Positions 1 through 7,735 of a DNA stretch of 15,961 bases are shown in pieces. The DNA is taken from assembly GCA_001770355.1 (NCBI GenBank), contig MEQV01000178.1:5196-21156 (forward strand), given 5' to 3'. This DNA comes from Betaproteobacteria bacterium RIFCSPLOWO2_02_FULL_62_17. Its GTDB lineage: Bacteria > Pseudomonadota > Gammaproteobacteria > Burkholderiales > SG8-39. Each line of letters starts with the position of its first letter. The stretch's first letter is position 1. The notes under the pieces were generated by a model. That model made no database searches. It was given only the letters and a program-made list of their open reading frames with translations, and was not told the origin of the DNA. Both the position numbers and the translations under genes were made by a program.

Positions 1-2211
1 CGCGGCAAGGCGGAATTTCTGCAGCACTTCGCAATAAATCTGGATCACCACCGGATCGGCATAGCGGCGCAACTTCATCTTCAGCGCCCACTCGTGGTAG
101 CCCTGGTTCCAGTTGCGCATGTACTGGTGTTCAGGCGGCATTACATGGTGGAAGAAGCAATTGTTCTTCGCATACATGTCCCACTGATCGGGATTGGGCT
201 CGCCGATGATGGATTTGCCGCCATCGGCGCCGCGCCAGCCGATCAGGAAGCCCTGCCCCGAGCCGGGCTCGGTTTCGTAGCGCACCACAAAATCCTTGTA
301 GTCCCTGTATTTGCGCCCGCCCTCCGGGCTCGTGAAAGCAGGAAGCTTCAAGCGCGACGCCAGTTCCACCAGCACATCCTGGAACGGCCGGCATTCCCCG
401 CTGGGCGGAAGTACCGGCACGCGCACCGAGTCGCAGGGACCGTCGAACTCCGAGATCGGCCGGTCGAGCAGCGACATGGCATCGTAGCGCTCGAGGTAAG
501 TGGTATCAGGAAGGATCAAGTCGGCGAACGCCGTCATCTCCGACTGGAACGCGTCGCACACAACCACGAAGGGGATCTTGAATTCACCATCCGCATCACG
601 CTCGTTCAGAAGACGCCGCGTATCGCCCGGATTCATCGCCGAATTCCAGGCCATGTTGGCCATGAAAATCATCAGCGTGTCGATGCGATAGGGGTCGCCA
701 CGGCAGGCATTGGTGATGGCGTTGTGCATCATGCCGTGGATGGCGAGCGGGTATTCCCAGGAGAATGCCTTGTCGAGCCTGACCGGATTGCCGTCCTTGT
801 CCACAAACAGGTCATCGGGCCCGGCTGGAAAGCCCAGCGCCGCGCCCTGCAGCGGCATTTCCGGCTGCACCGCGTCGGCGTTGTTGGGATTGCGCGAATA
901 CACCGGCGGCGTGCTGCGCGGAAACGGCGCCTTGTGCCGGAATCCCCCCGGCCGGTCGATGGTGCCCAGCAAAGTCATCAGTACGGAAAGTGCGCGAATC
1001 GACTGAAAACCGTTCGAGTGTGCCGCCAGTCCTCGCATCGCATGAAATGCAACGGGCCTGCCGGTGACGCTTTCGTGCTTTCGGCCCCAGCTGTCGGTCC
1101 AAGCAAGCGGAAGCTCGAAACTTTGCTCGCGCGCCACCGTGCCCATCTCCAATGCCAGGCGCCGGATGGCGGCTGCGGGGATGCCGGTAATCGCCGCGGC
1201 CCACTCGGGCGTGCTCTGCGCGAGTCGCCCGCGCAGCAACTCGAACGCGGGCTTCACCGGCGTGCCGTCGTCAAGTTGCCGGCTGCCTTCCAGGACCGGA
1301 TCGGCGCCATCGGCGTGGTTGCGCACCGGCCGATTCGTCTTGCGGTCCCACCACAACTGGCTGTGCCTGCGGTAGGGATTCTGCTGCGGGTCATCCGCAT
1401 CGCAAACGGCGAGGCCGAATTCATTGCTGTTTTCGTCGCTATTGATCAGATGCGCGCCATTGCTGTATTGCGCGACGAACTCGCGATCGTAGAGTCCCAG
1501 GCGCACCAACTCATGGGACAGAGCGAGCAACAGCGCGCCATCGGTGCCGGGCCTGATCGGTACCCACTCATCGGCGATCGCCGAGTACCCGGTGCGCACC
1601 GGATTGACCGATACGAAGCGCCCCCCGGCGCGTTTGAACTTGGAGATGGCAATTTTCAGCGGATTGGAATGGTGATCTTCCGCCGTGCCTATCATGACAA
1701 ACAGCTTTGCCCGGTCCAGGTCGGGACCGCCGAATTCCCAGAACGAACCGCCGATGGTGTAGATCATGCCGGCGGCCATGTTCACCGAGCAGAAGCCGCC
1801 GTGCGCCGCGTAATTGGGCGTGCCGAACTGGCGGGCGAACAATCCGGTCAGCGCCTGCATCTGATCACGTCCGGTAAAGAATGCGAATTTCTTCGGGTCC
1901 GTGGCCCTAATCTTCGCCAGACGCGTTGACAGCATGTCGAGCGCGGCGTCCCAGGAGATGGGTTCGAATTCGGCGGCGCCGCGCTCAGCGCCCGCCTTGC
2001 GCAGCAGCGGCCGGGTGAGCCGTGCCGGGGAATACTGCTTCATGATCCCGGCGGAACCCTTGGCGCAGATCACACCCTGGTTGATGGGGTGCTCGGGATT
2101 GCCGTCGATGTACCTGACTTCGCCATCCTTCAGATGCACACGGATGCCGCAACGGCACGCGCACATATAGCAGGTGGTGTTTTTGATCTCGCTGCCTGCC
2201 CCGTTAGTCAT
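1..2211 (-). CDS. Molybdopterin/[4Fe-4S] oxidoreductase catalytic subunit, SoeA/PhsA-like (3' end outside window)
   Basis: This is the large catalytic subunit of a DMSO-reductase superfamily enzyme, and the frame stays open to base 1. The N-terminus has a C-x2-C-x3-C cluster (C14, C17, C21, with an extra C19) and a fourth Cys in GVICAKGSAG (C49), which is the usual [4Fe-4S] site. The text GFCSVNMAAG puts Cys141 where the molybdenum ligand is expected. The segments EDHHSNPLK and NPVRTGYSAIADEW are typical of MGD binding. No Tat signal is present, so the protein is probably cytoplasmic. That fits SoeA-type sulfite dehydrogenase better than periplasmic PhsA thiosulfate reductase; a formate dehydrogenase-like enzyme is also possible. 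About 737 residues are visible; the C-terminal MGD-binding domain should lie beyond the edge. Two ATGs (2217 and 2211) are in frame. GGGGA abuts the first but lies six bases before the second, so 2211 is preferred. The ferredoxin and NrfD-like partners expected of this family are not in view. Confidence 0.9.
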   Translation of the reverse strand, partial: MTNGAGSEIKNTTCYMCACRCGIRVHLKDGEVRYIDGNPEHPINQGVICAKGSAGIMKQYSPARLTRPLLRKAGAERGAAEFEPISWDAALDMLSTRLAKIRATDPKKFAFFTGRDQMQALTGLFARQFGTPNYAAHGGFCSVNMAAGMIYTIGGSFWEFGGPDLDRAKLFVMIGTAEDHHSNPLKIAISKFKRAGGRFVSVNPVRTGYSAIADEWVPIRPGTDGALLLALSHELVRLGLYDREFVAQYSNGAHLINSDENSNEFGLAVCDADDPQQNPYRRHSQLWWDRKTNRPVRNHADGADPVLEGSRQLDDGTPVKPAFELLRGRLAQSTPEWAAAITGIPAAAIRRLALEMGTVAREQSFELPLAWTDSWGRKHESVTGRPVAFHAMRGLAAHSNGFQSIRALSVLMTLLGTIDRPGGFRHKAPFPRSTPPVYSRNPNNADAVQPEMPLQGAALGFPAGPDDLFVDKDGNPVRLDKAFSWEYPLAIHGMMHNAITNACRGDPYRIDTLMIFMANMAWNSAMNPGDTRRLLNERDADGEFKIPFVVVCDAFQSEMTAFADLILPDTTYLERYDAMSLLDRPISEFDGPCDSVRVPVLPPSGECRPFQDVLVELASRLKLPAFTSPEGGRKYRDYKDFVVRYETEPGSGQGFLIGWRGADGGKSIIGEPNPDQWDMYAKNNCFFHHVMPPEHQYMRNWNQGYHEWALKMKLRRYADPVVIQIYCEVLQKFRLAA

Positions 2212-2244
2212 TGCCATTCCCCGTAAGTCAACGACCCCAATTCA

Positions 2245-2607
2245 CTACGCCGCAGCTCGATTGCGTGCCGCGCGCGCCCCAAGCTGAAGCGCACACCACA
2301 TGACCAACGGCGGCAACGCTACCAGTACCGCAACAAAGCCCGTCATGGGCAGGCCGGACCATTCGATGATCGGCCCGGTGACAAGCGCCATTGCAACGGC
2401 GACCGCGCCGGAAAAACTCTCGTTCACACCGATGGCGCGCCCCCGCACGGCAGTTTCGGTTTGATCGGCGATCATCGCAGTCGCCGCGACGTTGGCCGCG
2501 GCCCAGCCTATTCCTACCAGGAACGTTCCAAGCGTAACTAACCAGTAAGCGCCGGTAAATGCGACAAAGCTCGCCCCCATAAGTGCTATCGCCACCTCAG
2601 GATACAT
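2245..2607 (-). pseudogene. MFS transporter remnant, C-terminal third only
   Basis: About 120 codons read as the last four or so membrane helices of a major facilitator superfamily transporter. They include GWAAANVAATAMIADQT followed by RGRAIGVNE, a segment typical of the second half of such proteins, and end in the basic tail ARAARNRAAA. A complete MFS protein has about 400 residues and 12 helices. The frame stays open upstream to 2817, but those residues (2608-2817) are not hydrophobic and overlap the promoter and start of the opposite gene, so the N-terminal two thirds are missing. The stop is 27 bases before the molybdopterin oxidoreductase start, on the same strand. A functional short membrane protein cannot be excluded, but a 5'-truncated relic is the simpler reading. 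Confidence 0.7.
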
Positions 2608-2667
2608 GACTTTTTCGCGGTGGGACTCGATCTGGTCAATCTCATGCCTGCGGCTTTTGCCCAACAG

Positions 2668-2694
2668 TTGAGACTCGACCGGAAAAGTTACAAT
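2668..2694 (+). promoter_or_regulatory. Putative sigma-70 promoter for the decarboxylase-like gene
   Basis: TTGAGA (2668-2673) and TACAAT (2689-2694) look like -35 and -10 boxes. The 15-base spacer is short, so the -35 call is weak and the -10 is the better element. It lies about 65 bases before the start at 2761, in the gap between this gene and the minus-strand MFS relic. Confidence 0.35.
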
Positions 2695-2760
2695 GCCCGT
2701 CTTAAAGGCATCTACCTCAAGCAGGAATGAACCGGGCGATTCCGGAAGGAGAAAGCAGGC

Positions 2761-3771
2761 ATGAATGCGCGCGAAGATCTGTTGCAGCCGACAGGCACGC
2801 AAGGGAAGGACAATCAAGGTTTATTGCCGATGAACCTTGCCCTGGCCGACTACGATCGCACACGTCCACTGATCGAAGGACACGTCAAACCCGAAGGCAT
2901 CGCGCTCAAGGTCAATACCGCATGGATCGGCGACTTTTGCGTGCGCCCGGTCTACGAAGAGTACGATGCGGCCGAGTTCTCCTTATCCTGGTACGTTGCC
3001 GCGCGAACCCGCGGCGAACCGGTCGTGGCACTGCCGGTTTTCCCTCTCAGAATGCCGGTGTTGGCCTACCTCTTTTGCCGCAGCGACGCGCCCTACAGCT
3101 GCCCTGCCGATCTGATCGGCAAGAAAATCGCCGCCCCGTGTTATCGCTTCACCGTCAATCTCTGGCTGCGCGGCATGTTGAAAGAACACTTTGGCTTGGC
3201 GCCGGAGCAGGTGGAATGGATCACCGGCGCCCCTGAAGGCGCGGGCTATGTCCCCCCGGCCAATGTAAAAATCACCTTGAAACTCGGCTCAAAAGCGGAA
3301 GACTTGCTCGAGCGCGGCGAAGTCGATGCCATCATGGTGCCGGTGTTGCCCAGGCCCTTCGTCGAAGGCGAAATCTGGATACGGCGACTGTTTCGCGATT
3401 GCCGCGCCGAAACCCGCAGTTTCGTGACGCGAACCGGGATTCATCCGATTACGCATACCGTGGTGATGAAGCAGTCCCTTTTCGACAGGCACCCGTGGGC
3501 TGCCCAAAGCCTGGCGCAAGCGTTTGTCGCGGCCCAGAAAGCTTCGGATGATTTCTACGCTCGCGATCCCAAACACCTTGGCCTGTCCGAAGCCGTGTTC
3601 TGCCTGGAAGAAGAACGCGCGATTTACGGCAAGAATCGCTGGTCGCATGGCATTGACGGCCCAAATCGGAAGGTTCTCGAAACCTTCGTGCGCTACGCGC
3701 ATGAGCAAGGCTACATCGCCCGACGCCCCGATCTCGAAGAGCTGTTCCCGATGGACCTGCCCGCGAACTGA
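2761..3771 (+). CDS. 4,5-dihydroxyphthalate decarboxylase-like protein (PBP2 fold)
   Basis: The 336-residue product matches the Pht5/4,5-dihydroxyphthalate decarboxylase family, whose members share the periplasmic-binding-protein type 2 fold. Recognisable blocks are LALADYDRTRPLIEGHVKPEGI (split here only by residue limits: LALADYDRTRP then GHVKPEGI), FSLSWYVAARTRG, ALPVFPLRMPV and DLIGKKIAAP. The length is normal for the family. There is no signal peptide, so it is probably cytoplasmic and enzymatic rather than a transport receptor. Family members decarboxylate 4,5-dihydroxyphthalate to protocatechuate, but many homologues have unknown substrates. GGAAGGAG at 2744-2751 sits nine bases before the ATG and decides this start over Met24, where the family similarity begins. 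The next gene downstream is a DapA-type aldolase on the same strand after 169 bases; a joint catabolic role is only an inference. Confidence 0.8.
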   Translation: MNAREDLLQPTGTQGKDNQGLLPMNLALADYDRTRPLIEGHVKPEGIALKVNTAWIGDFCVRPVYEEYDAAEFSLSWYVAARTRGEPVVALPVFPLRMPVLAYLFCRSDAPYSCPADLIGKKIAAPCYRFTVNLWLRGMLKEHFGLAPEQVEWITGAPEGAGYVPPANVKITLKLGSKAEDLLERGEVDAIMVPVLPRPFVEGEIWIRRLFRDCRAETRSFVTRTGIHPITHTVVMKQSLFDRHPWAAQSLAQAFVAAQKASDDFYARDPKHLGLSEAVFCLEEERAIYGKNRWSHGIDGPNRKVLETFVRYAHEQGYIARRPDLEELFPMDLPAN

Positions 3772-3868
3772 TCGCAGGGCACGCGTCTGCGCCGACGCCA
3801 TACTGGACCACCCGGGCTCCATCGATCGCGTCGGAGACCGGCAGGATTCGTCGATCGAAAAATTCACA

Positions 3869-3921
3869 TTGGCGCGCCGTTGGCGCGACGCACATAAGCC
3901 TAAATTGCACGTTGTTTGTGC
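3869..3921 (+). promoter_or_regulatory. Possible operator region before the aldolase gene
   Basis: The 169-base gap upstream of the aldolase holds the direct repeat TTGGCGCG at 3869-3876 and 3880-3887, spaced 11 bases apart, or about one helical turn. It also holds a small dyad, GCAC-N7-GTGC (3907-3921), just before the ribosome binding site AGGAAG (3928-3933). These could bind a regulator, but no specific regulator can be named and no convincing -35/-10 pair was found. Confidence 0.25.
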
Positions 3922-3940
3922 CAAAACAGGAAGATAAATC

Positions 3941-4828
3941 ATGCCGTCCGCCGAATTTCAAGGTGTTTTCCCCTACCTCGTATCGCCCGTGGATTCCACA
4001 GGGAAGATCATGGAAGAAGTCCTTGAGAGGCTTTGCAACGATCTCATCGCGGCAGGGGTGCACGGGCTCACCCCCCTGGGCTCCACGGGTGAATTCGCCT
4101 ACCTGAACTGGCCGCAACGTCGCCGCATCGTCGAGGTCGTCGTCAAGGCAGCCAAAGGCCGCGTCCCCGTTGTTGCCGGTGTCAGCGCAACCACCATTGC
4201 GGATGCCACTTTTCAGGCGCGGGAAATGCAAGGCATCGGCTGCGACGGCATTCTCGCGATCCTGGAGGCTTATTTCCCGATTTCAGACGATGGTGTGTTT
4301 TCTTACTTCAAGGCAATTGCCGATGCCGTGGCGCTGCCGGTGGTGCTGTATACCAATCCCAATTTCCAGCGCTCGGATCTTTCGCTCCCTGTCATCAACA
4401 AGCTCAGCCACATTCCCAACATCAAGTACATCAAGGATGCTTCATTCAATACGGGGCGGTTGCTCTCCATCATCAATCGCGTCGAAGGACGAATAAGCGT
4501 CTTTTCGGCATCGGCGCACATTCCCGCTTGCGTGATGCTGATTGGAGGCAAAGGATGGATGGCCGGCCCCGCCTGTGTGGTGCCCAGAAAGAGTGTCGAG
4601 CTCTACGATTTGTGCCGTCGCGGAGCCTGGACCGAAGCCCTGGCATTGCAACGGGAACTCTGGAAGATCAATGAGGTATTCGCGAAATTCAACCTGGCCG
4701 CCTGTATCAAAGGCGGCTTGATCCTGCAGGGATATGCCGTCGGAGACCCTTTGCCGCCGCAGGCGCCGCTTTCGCCTGAAGGAAGCAAAGAAGTGCGCGA
4801 AGCGTTGCTCGCACTTGGAGCGCTATAG
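3941..4828 (+). CDS. Dihydrodipicolinate synthase/N-acetylneuraminate lyase family aldolase
   Basis: The 295-residue product is a class I aldolase of the DapA superfamily with a TIM-barrel fold. Visible signatures are GLTPLGSTGEF (phosphate/carboxylate-binding GSTGE, 47-51), the catalytic Tyr in LYTNP (Tyr137) and the Schiff-base Lys in YIKDAS (Lys165). Length is normal. Members of this family condense or cleave pyruvate adducts. True lysine-biosynthetic DapA is one option, but isolated accessory copies beside catabolic genes are often sugar-acid or aromatic side-chain aldolases or dehydratases, and the substrate cannot be read from the sequence. AGGAAG ends seven bases before the ATG and fixes the start. 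The gene follows the decarboxylase-like gene on the same strand. Confidence 0.88.
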   Translation: MPSAEFQGVFPYLVSPVDSTGKIMEEVLERLCNDLIAAGVHGLTPLGSTGEFAYLNWPQRRRIVEVVVKAAKGRVPVVAGVSATTIADATFQAREMQGIGCDGILAILEAYFPISDDGVFSYFKAIADAVALPVVLYTNPNFQRSDLSLPVINKLSHIPNIKYIKDASFNTGRLLSIINRVEGRISVFSASAHIPACVMLIGGKGWMAGPACVVPRKSVELYDLCRRGAWTEALALQRELWKINEVFAKFNLAACIKGGLILQGYAVGDPLPPQAPLSPEGSKEVREALLALGAL

Positions 4829-4946
4829 GAGTCGCAGTCCCGTTACGATCGGAATAGGACCGAAGAATTCTCAACGCGGGCATTTACAAGTCGATGCGGT
4901 TTCGGCGTTGACTCCTGGAATGCCGCCAACAACAAGGAGTCAAGCA

Positions 4947-5021
4947 ATGAAAAATCTCACGTACCGGGACTGCGTCGAATGTATCGACGCGATTTTCAAG
5001 CGTGCCAAGGAAGACGGCGGC
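4947..5021 (+). pseudogene. GlcG/HbpS-like gene, truncated N-terminal fragment
   Basis: A strong ribosome binding site, AAGGAG (4934-4939), stands seven bases before an ATG that opens MKNLTYRDCVECIDAIF and continues to ...AKEDGG. This start resembles the N-terminus of GlcG/HbpS-type heme-binding proteins (MKxLTY..., a helix, then a Gly-rich turn before an AVVD-like strand). After about 25 codons the resemblance stops and the DNA becomes TauD-like in a different reading frame. The frame itself stays open to 5231 with no recognisable sequence. The family assignment rests on 25 residues and is tentative. The quality of the ribosome binding site supports this having been a real gene start. Confidence 0.5.
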
Positions 5022-5460
5022 CTACGAGGGTTTGAGCGACAAGCTGCAGCAGCTGATTTCCGGGCTGGAAGCCATTCACGACTTCAAACCCTTCCGCCGC
5101 AAATTCGACCACCTGCCCACAGCGGAAAAACATCGGCGTCTGGCGGAAATGGAGGAACAGTTGCCCAATCCAGCGCATCCCCTGGTGCGCACTCATCCCA
5201 TCACGCGAAAAAAAGCGCTTTTTGTGAATGAACAATTCACCATCGGAATAAAAGGCATGCACAACGACGAAAGCCGCGCGCTGCTCGACCTGCTGTTCGC
5301 CCAGGTGCGCATTCCGGAGTACCAGTTTCGGTTTCGCTGGCAACCCAACTCCATGGTGTTCTGGGACAACCGGCCGACGCAGCACTATGCGGCCAACGAC
5401 TACTACCCGCGGCGCAGGACCATGCATCGCGTGACGCTGAAGGGCGACAAGCCGGTTTAG
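5002..5460 (+). pseudogene. TauD/TfdA-family dioxygenase, C-terminal fragment
   Basis: From about 5014 the product reads as the last ~145 residues of a 2-oxoglutarate/Fe(II)-dependent dioxygenase of the TauD/TfdA family. It contains AAYEGLSDKLQQLISGLEA, then HPITRKKALFVNEQFT, RFRWQPNSMVFWDNR with the distal iron-ligand His in TQHYA, and the 2-oxoglutarate-binding Arg region MHRVTLKGD. The N-terminal half with the essential HxD iron ligands is absent, and the full-length family is about 280-300 residues. The only usable start is a GTG at 5002 without a ribosome binding site, inside the GlcG-like fragment. The gene is therefore most likely dead, with its 5' part lost at the junction near 5013-5022. 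Confidence 0.75.
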
Positions 5461-5483
5461 TGGTGACGGCCAGCCGGGGATCA

Positions 5484-5500
5484 GGCGGGGACCGCCCGCC
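5484..5500. terminator. Possible hairpin between convergent genes
   Basis: GGCGGG and CCCGCC form a 6-bp GC stem around a 5-base loop in the 75-base gap between the TauD relic and the convergent Bug gene. There is no T-run on either side, so a role as terminator is uncertain. Confidence 0.25.
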
Positions 5501-5535
5501 ATGCGCTTCGATGGAATGGCAACAAAACCTCGCTG

Positions 5536-6516
5536 TTACTCCACCTGCGGAATTTTTGCATCGCGGATGATCTTTGCGTACTTGTCGATATCGGCCAGGA
5601 AGCGCGCCGTGAACTCCTCGGTGCCCATGTTGAACAGTTCCACGCCCCAGCGCGGGTAATAGAGCGTGACCTCCGGCGCGACCAGCATCCGCGTGGTGTC
5701 GCTGGCGATCTTGCGGATCACCTCGCGCGGCGTGCCGCCACTGGCGAAAAGCCCCGTCCAGCCGCCGAACGCATACCCGGGCAAGCCGGATTCGGCCACC
5801 GTCGGCACCTCCGGCAGCGACGCGCTACGGTTGGCGTTGGTGACAGCAAGCACGCGCAGCTTGCCCGCCTTGATGTGCGCCAGCGCCGTTTGCGAAGGCA
5901 CCACCGCAAGCTGAACCTCATTGGTGAACAGCGCGGGGAACAACGGCGCGTCGCCCTTGTAGGGGACGTGCACGATGTCAATGCCTGCCATCGACTTGAA
6001 CATCTCCTGTGCCAGGTGCGGTCCAGAGCCGATGCCGGTCGAGCCGAAATTGAGCTTGTTGGGTTGCGCCTTGGCCAGGGCGATGAATTCCTTCACCGAT
6101 GTGGCACTGGACTGCAGCGGCGCCACCAGAATCAGCGCCGAGGCGACCATGCCTGCCACCGGCGCGAGGTCCTTCACCGCGTCATAGCTGAGCCGCTTGT
6201 AGAGCGCCGGCGCCACCGCCTGTCCCGAGGTGTTGAGGAGCAGCGTATAACCGTCCGGCGCCGCCTTGGCGACCACCTCGGAGCCGATATTGCCGCCCGC
6301 GCCGGCGCGGTTCTCGACAATGACGGTCTGGCCCCAGAGTTCGGAATACTTCTGCCCGAATACTCGCGCCATGGCATCGACCGCGCCGCCTGCCGCGTAG
6401 GGCACGATCACGCGCACCGGCTTGACCGGGTAGGACTGCGCGGATACGCCGGCTGCTGCGCACAGCGCCGCGGCAAGACCCGCGCACAGCTTCAATGGTT
6501 TCACTGTATTCGACAT
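5536..6516 (-). CDS. Bug/TctC-family tripartite tricarboxylate transporter substrate-binding protein
   Basis: The 326-residue product is a periplasmic Bug receptor. It has a Sec signal peptide with cleavage probably after VSA26 (mature protein starting QSYPVKPVR), then VRVIVPYAAGGAVDAMAR with the ligand-contact Asp, VENRAGAGGNIGSE, APDGYTLLLNTSG, GIGSGPHLAQEMFK and HVPYKGDAPLFPAL. All are hallmark blocks in the usual order, and length is normal. Bug proteins bind small carboxylates, sometimes amides or aromatic acids, and many have no dedicated TctAB membrane partner; none is seen here. The start at 6516 has GGAGG (6523-6527) six bases upstream, better than the upstream Met at 6561. It lies 45 bases downstream of the deleted GST gene on the same strand, so the two probably share a transcript. 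Confidence 0.92.
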   Translation of the reverse strand: MSNTVKPLKLCAGLAAALCAAAGVSAQSYPVKPVRVIVPYAAGGAVDAMARVFGQKYSELWGQTVIVENRAGAGGNIGSEVVAKAAPDGYTLLLNTSGQAVAPALYKRLSYDAVKDLAPVAGMVASALILVAPLQSSATSVKEFIALAKAQPNKLNFGSTGIGSGPHLAQEMFKSMAGIDIVHVPYKGDAPLFPALFTNEVQLAVVPSQTALAHIKAGKLRVLAVTNANRSASLPEVPTVAESGLPGYAFGGWTGLFASGGTPREVIRKIASDTTRMLVAPEVTLYYPRWGVELFNMGTEEFTARFLADIDKYAKIIRDAKIPQVE

Positions 6517-6561
6517 AAAAAACCTCCATGAATCGGGATTAAACGCCGCGGCCTTGCACAC

Positions 6562-7065
6562 TCAGCTTCCGGTTGCCTTCGCCAGCCGCTCGGCGTTGTC
6601 CTTGGTGTCGTAAATATTCACCGGCGGCTTGCCTTCGGCGGCCTTGTTCATGCGCGCGCGGATTTCCGTGGTCATCGTGTTGTTGCGCCGCACCGCCGGG
6701 CGCGCCTCCATCGCCTCGAGCCAGCGCATGAAACGGGGATGATCCGCCTTGTCGATGCGGCGATCCGCATAGCCCTTGACCCAGGGATAAACGGCCATTC
6801 CGGCGATGGTGTATTCGTCGCCGGTCTTTTCTGCGAGATAAATGAGGATCGCACCCGACTCCATCATGGTGTACGAACCGCCGGGACCTTCAGTATCGAC
6901 AATCGCGGGGATCTTGTTGTTGGGACTGCGCTTCAGATGTTCTGCGCTGAATTGCTCGCCGGTGCGGATGTTCACATCGATATGCTGCCACGCAAGACCA
7001 ATCTCCTCCAGCATGATCATGACCTTCTGCCCGTTCGGCGTGGGGGTGGCATACAGTTCGATCAT
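6562..7065 (-). pseudogene. Glutathione S-transferase (YfcG/Ure2-like) with an in-frame internal deletion
   Basis: The 167-residue product begins as a Nu-class/Ure2-like GST: IELYATPTPNGQKVMIMLEE, then SPNNKIPAIVD with the cis-Pro (Pro53) and ESGAILIYLAEKTG, which completes the thioredoxin-like glutathione-binding domain. It then jumps at about residues 81-83 (near 6818-6824) straight to DEYTIAGMAVYPWVKGY, which in normal relatives comes some 70 residues later. The missing part is the first helices of the all-alpha domain. Typical family length is 205-240. Since the frame is kept, a folded but altered protein is conceivable; loss of function is more likely. AGGAGA (7073-7078) is seven bases from the ATG at 7065 and excludes the start at 7083. 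It precedes the Bug receptor in a probable two-gene unit. Confidence 0.75.
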
Positions 7066-7186
7066 CGTCGTCTCTCCTGTCATTGAATTCGGCGGTGCGT
7101 GCGGGCGTCGCGAATCCGGGCATTGCGAATCAGCGGGCCACCGCCATGAAAACGGTTACGCTATCATGGATTTTCTTCGCTGGCTT

Positions 7187-7196
7187 CGCTATAGCG
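7187..7196. promoter_or_regulatory. Palindrome in the divergent GST/HugZ intergenic region
   Basis: CGCTATAGCG is a perfect 10-base palindrome in the 168-base gap between the divergently read GST and HugZ-like genes. The same gap has TATCAT at 7162-7167, a possible -10 for the plus-strand gene. Either could be regulatory; no partner -35 is convincing. Confidence 0.2.
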
Positions 7197-7233
7197 CGCA
7201 GCCCTGAATCCCCGCGGAATCGAACTTAACATT

Positions 7234-7728
7234 ATGGATGCCACACAGAACCTGACATTGCGCCGGCTGTTGCGCAGCCGTGCCGTCGCTGCCCTGGGCA
7301 CGGTGGAAAAAGGAGAACCCTTTGTCTCGATGGTCCCCTATATCCTGCATGGCGCCGGCGCAGATTTTCTGATTCACGTCAGCGGCCTCTCTGCGCACAC
7401 GCGCCAGATGCTCGCGCAGCCGCGAGTGAGCATCATGGTCAGCGCCGCCGAGGATGCCGTGGGCGATGACGGCGCCGCGATTCAAGCTCAGGCATTGCCG
7501 CGCGTGACGGTGCAGGGCAACGCCACCCGCATCGATCCCGCCAGCAGGGCGTATGCCGCGGGCAAGGCCGCCTATCTGGAACGCTTCCCCTCGGCACAGC
7601 AGATGTTCGAATTGCCGGGTTTTTCGCTGTTCGCCATCAGCCCGCGCTCAGCGCGTTTCATCGCCGGCTTTGGCAAAGCGCACAGCCTGAGCCAGGAAAC
7701 CTGGGCTCAGGCTGTGGGTCCCGCTTAG
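7234..7728 (+). CDS. HugZ/PNPOx-like FMN-binding protein
   Basis: The 164-residue product has the split-barrel flavin-binding fold of the pyridoxamine-phosphate oxidase-like superfamily, closest in pattern to HugZ-type heme-utilization proteins. Supporting blocks are LLRSRAVAALGTVEKGEPFVS (N-terminal strand pair), FVSMVPYIL, HVSGLSAHTRQML (positions 48-60), PRVTVQG and the C-terminal SARFIAGFGKAHSL, which in HugZ-like proteins lies near the heme or flavin. The C-terminal DUF2470 extension found in longer HugZ proteins is missing, so this is the short form. Heme breakdown or general flavin-dependent redox roles are both possible. No good Shine-Dalgarno precedes the ATG. The coding end forms a strong hairpin (7681-7716). 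Confidence 0.82.
   Translation: MDATQNLTLRRLLRSRAVAALGTVEKGEPFVSMVPYILHGAGADFLIHVSGLSAHTRQMLAQPRVSIMVSAAEDAVGDDGAAIQAQALPRVTVQGNATRIDPASRAYAAGKAAYLERFPSAQQMFELPGFSLFAISPRSARFIAGFGKAHSLSQETWAQAVGPA
7681..7716. terminator. Strong hairpin at the 3' end of the HugZ-like coding region
   Basis: CACAGCCTGAGCCAGG (7681-7696) pairs with 7700-7716 over 16 bp with one bulged G and an AAA loop. It lies inside the last codons of the HugZ-like gene. No T-run follows, so it is not a classical intrinsic terminator. It may act in transcript end formation or protect the 3' end. Confidence 0.35.
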
Positions 7729-7735
7729 TACGATC

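Noticed and set aside
94..1929. Long plus-strand open frame of 611 codons
   Set aside because: It is antisense to the molybdopterin oxidoreductase, whose minus-strand frame has Fe-S and MGD motifs. The plus frame is His/Arg/Val-rich without any recognisable domain, typical of a shadow in GC-rich DNA.
2608..2817. N-terminal extension of the MFS relic frame
   Set aside because: Not hydrophobic and overlaps the promoter, ribosome binding site and first codons of the opposite gene; it is just open by chance.
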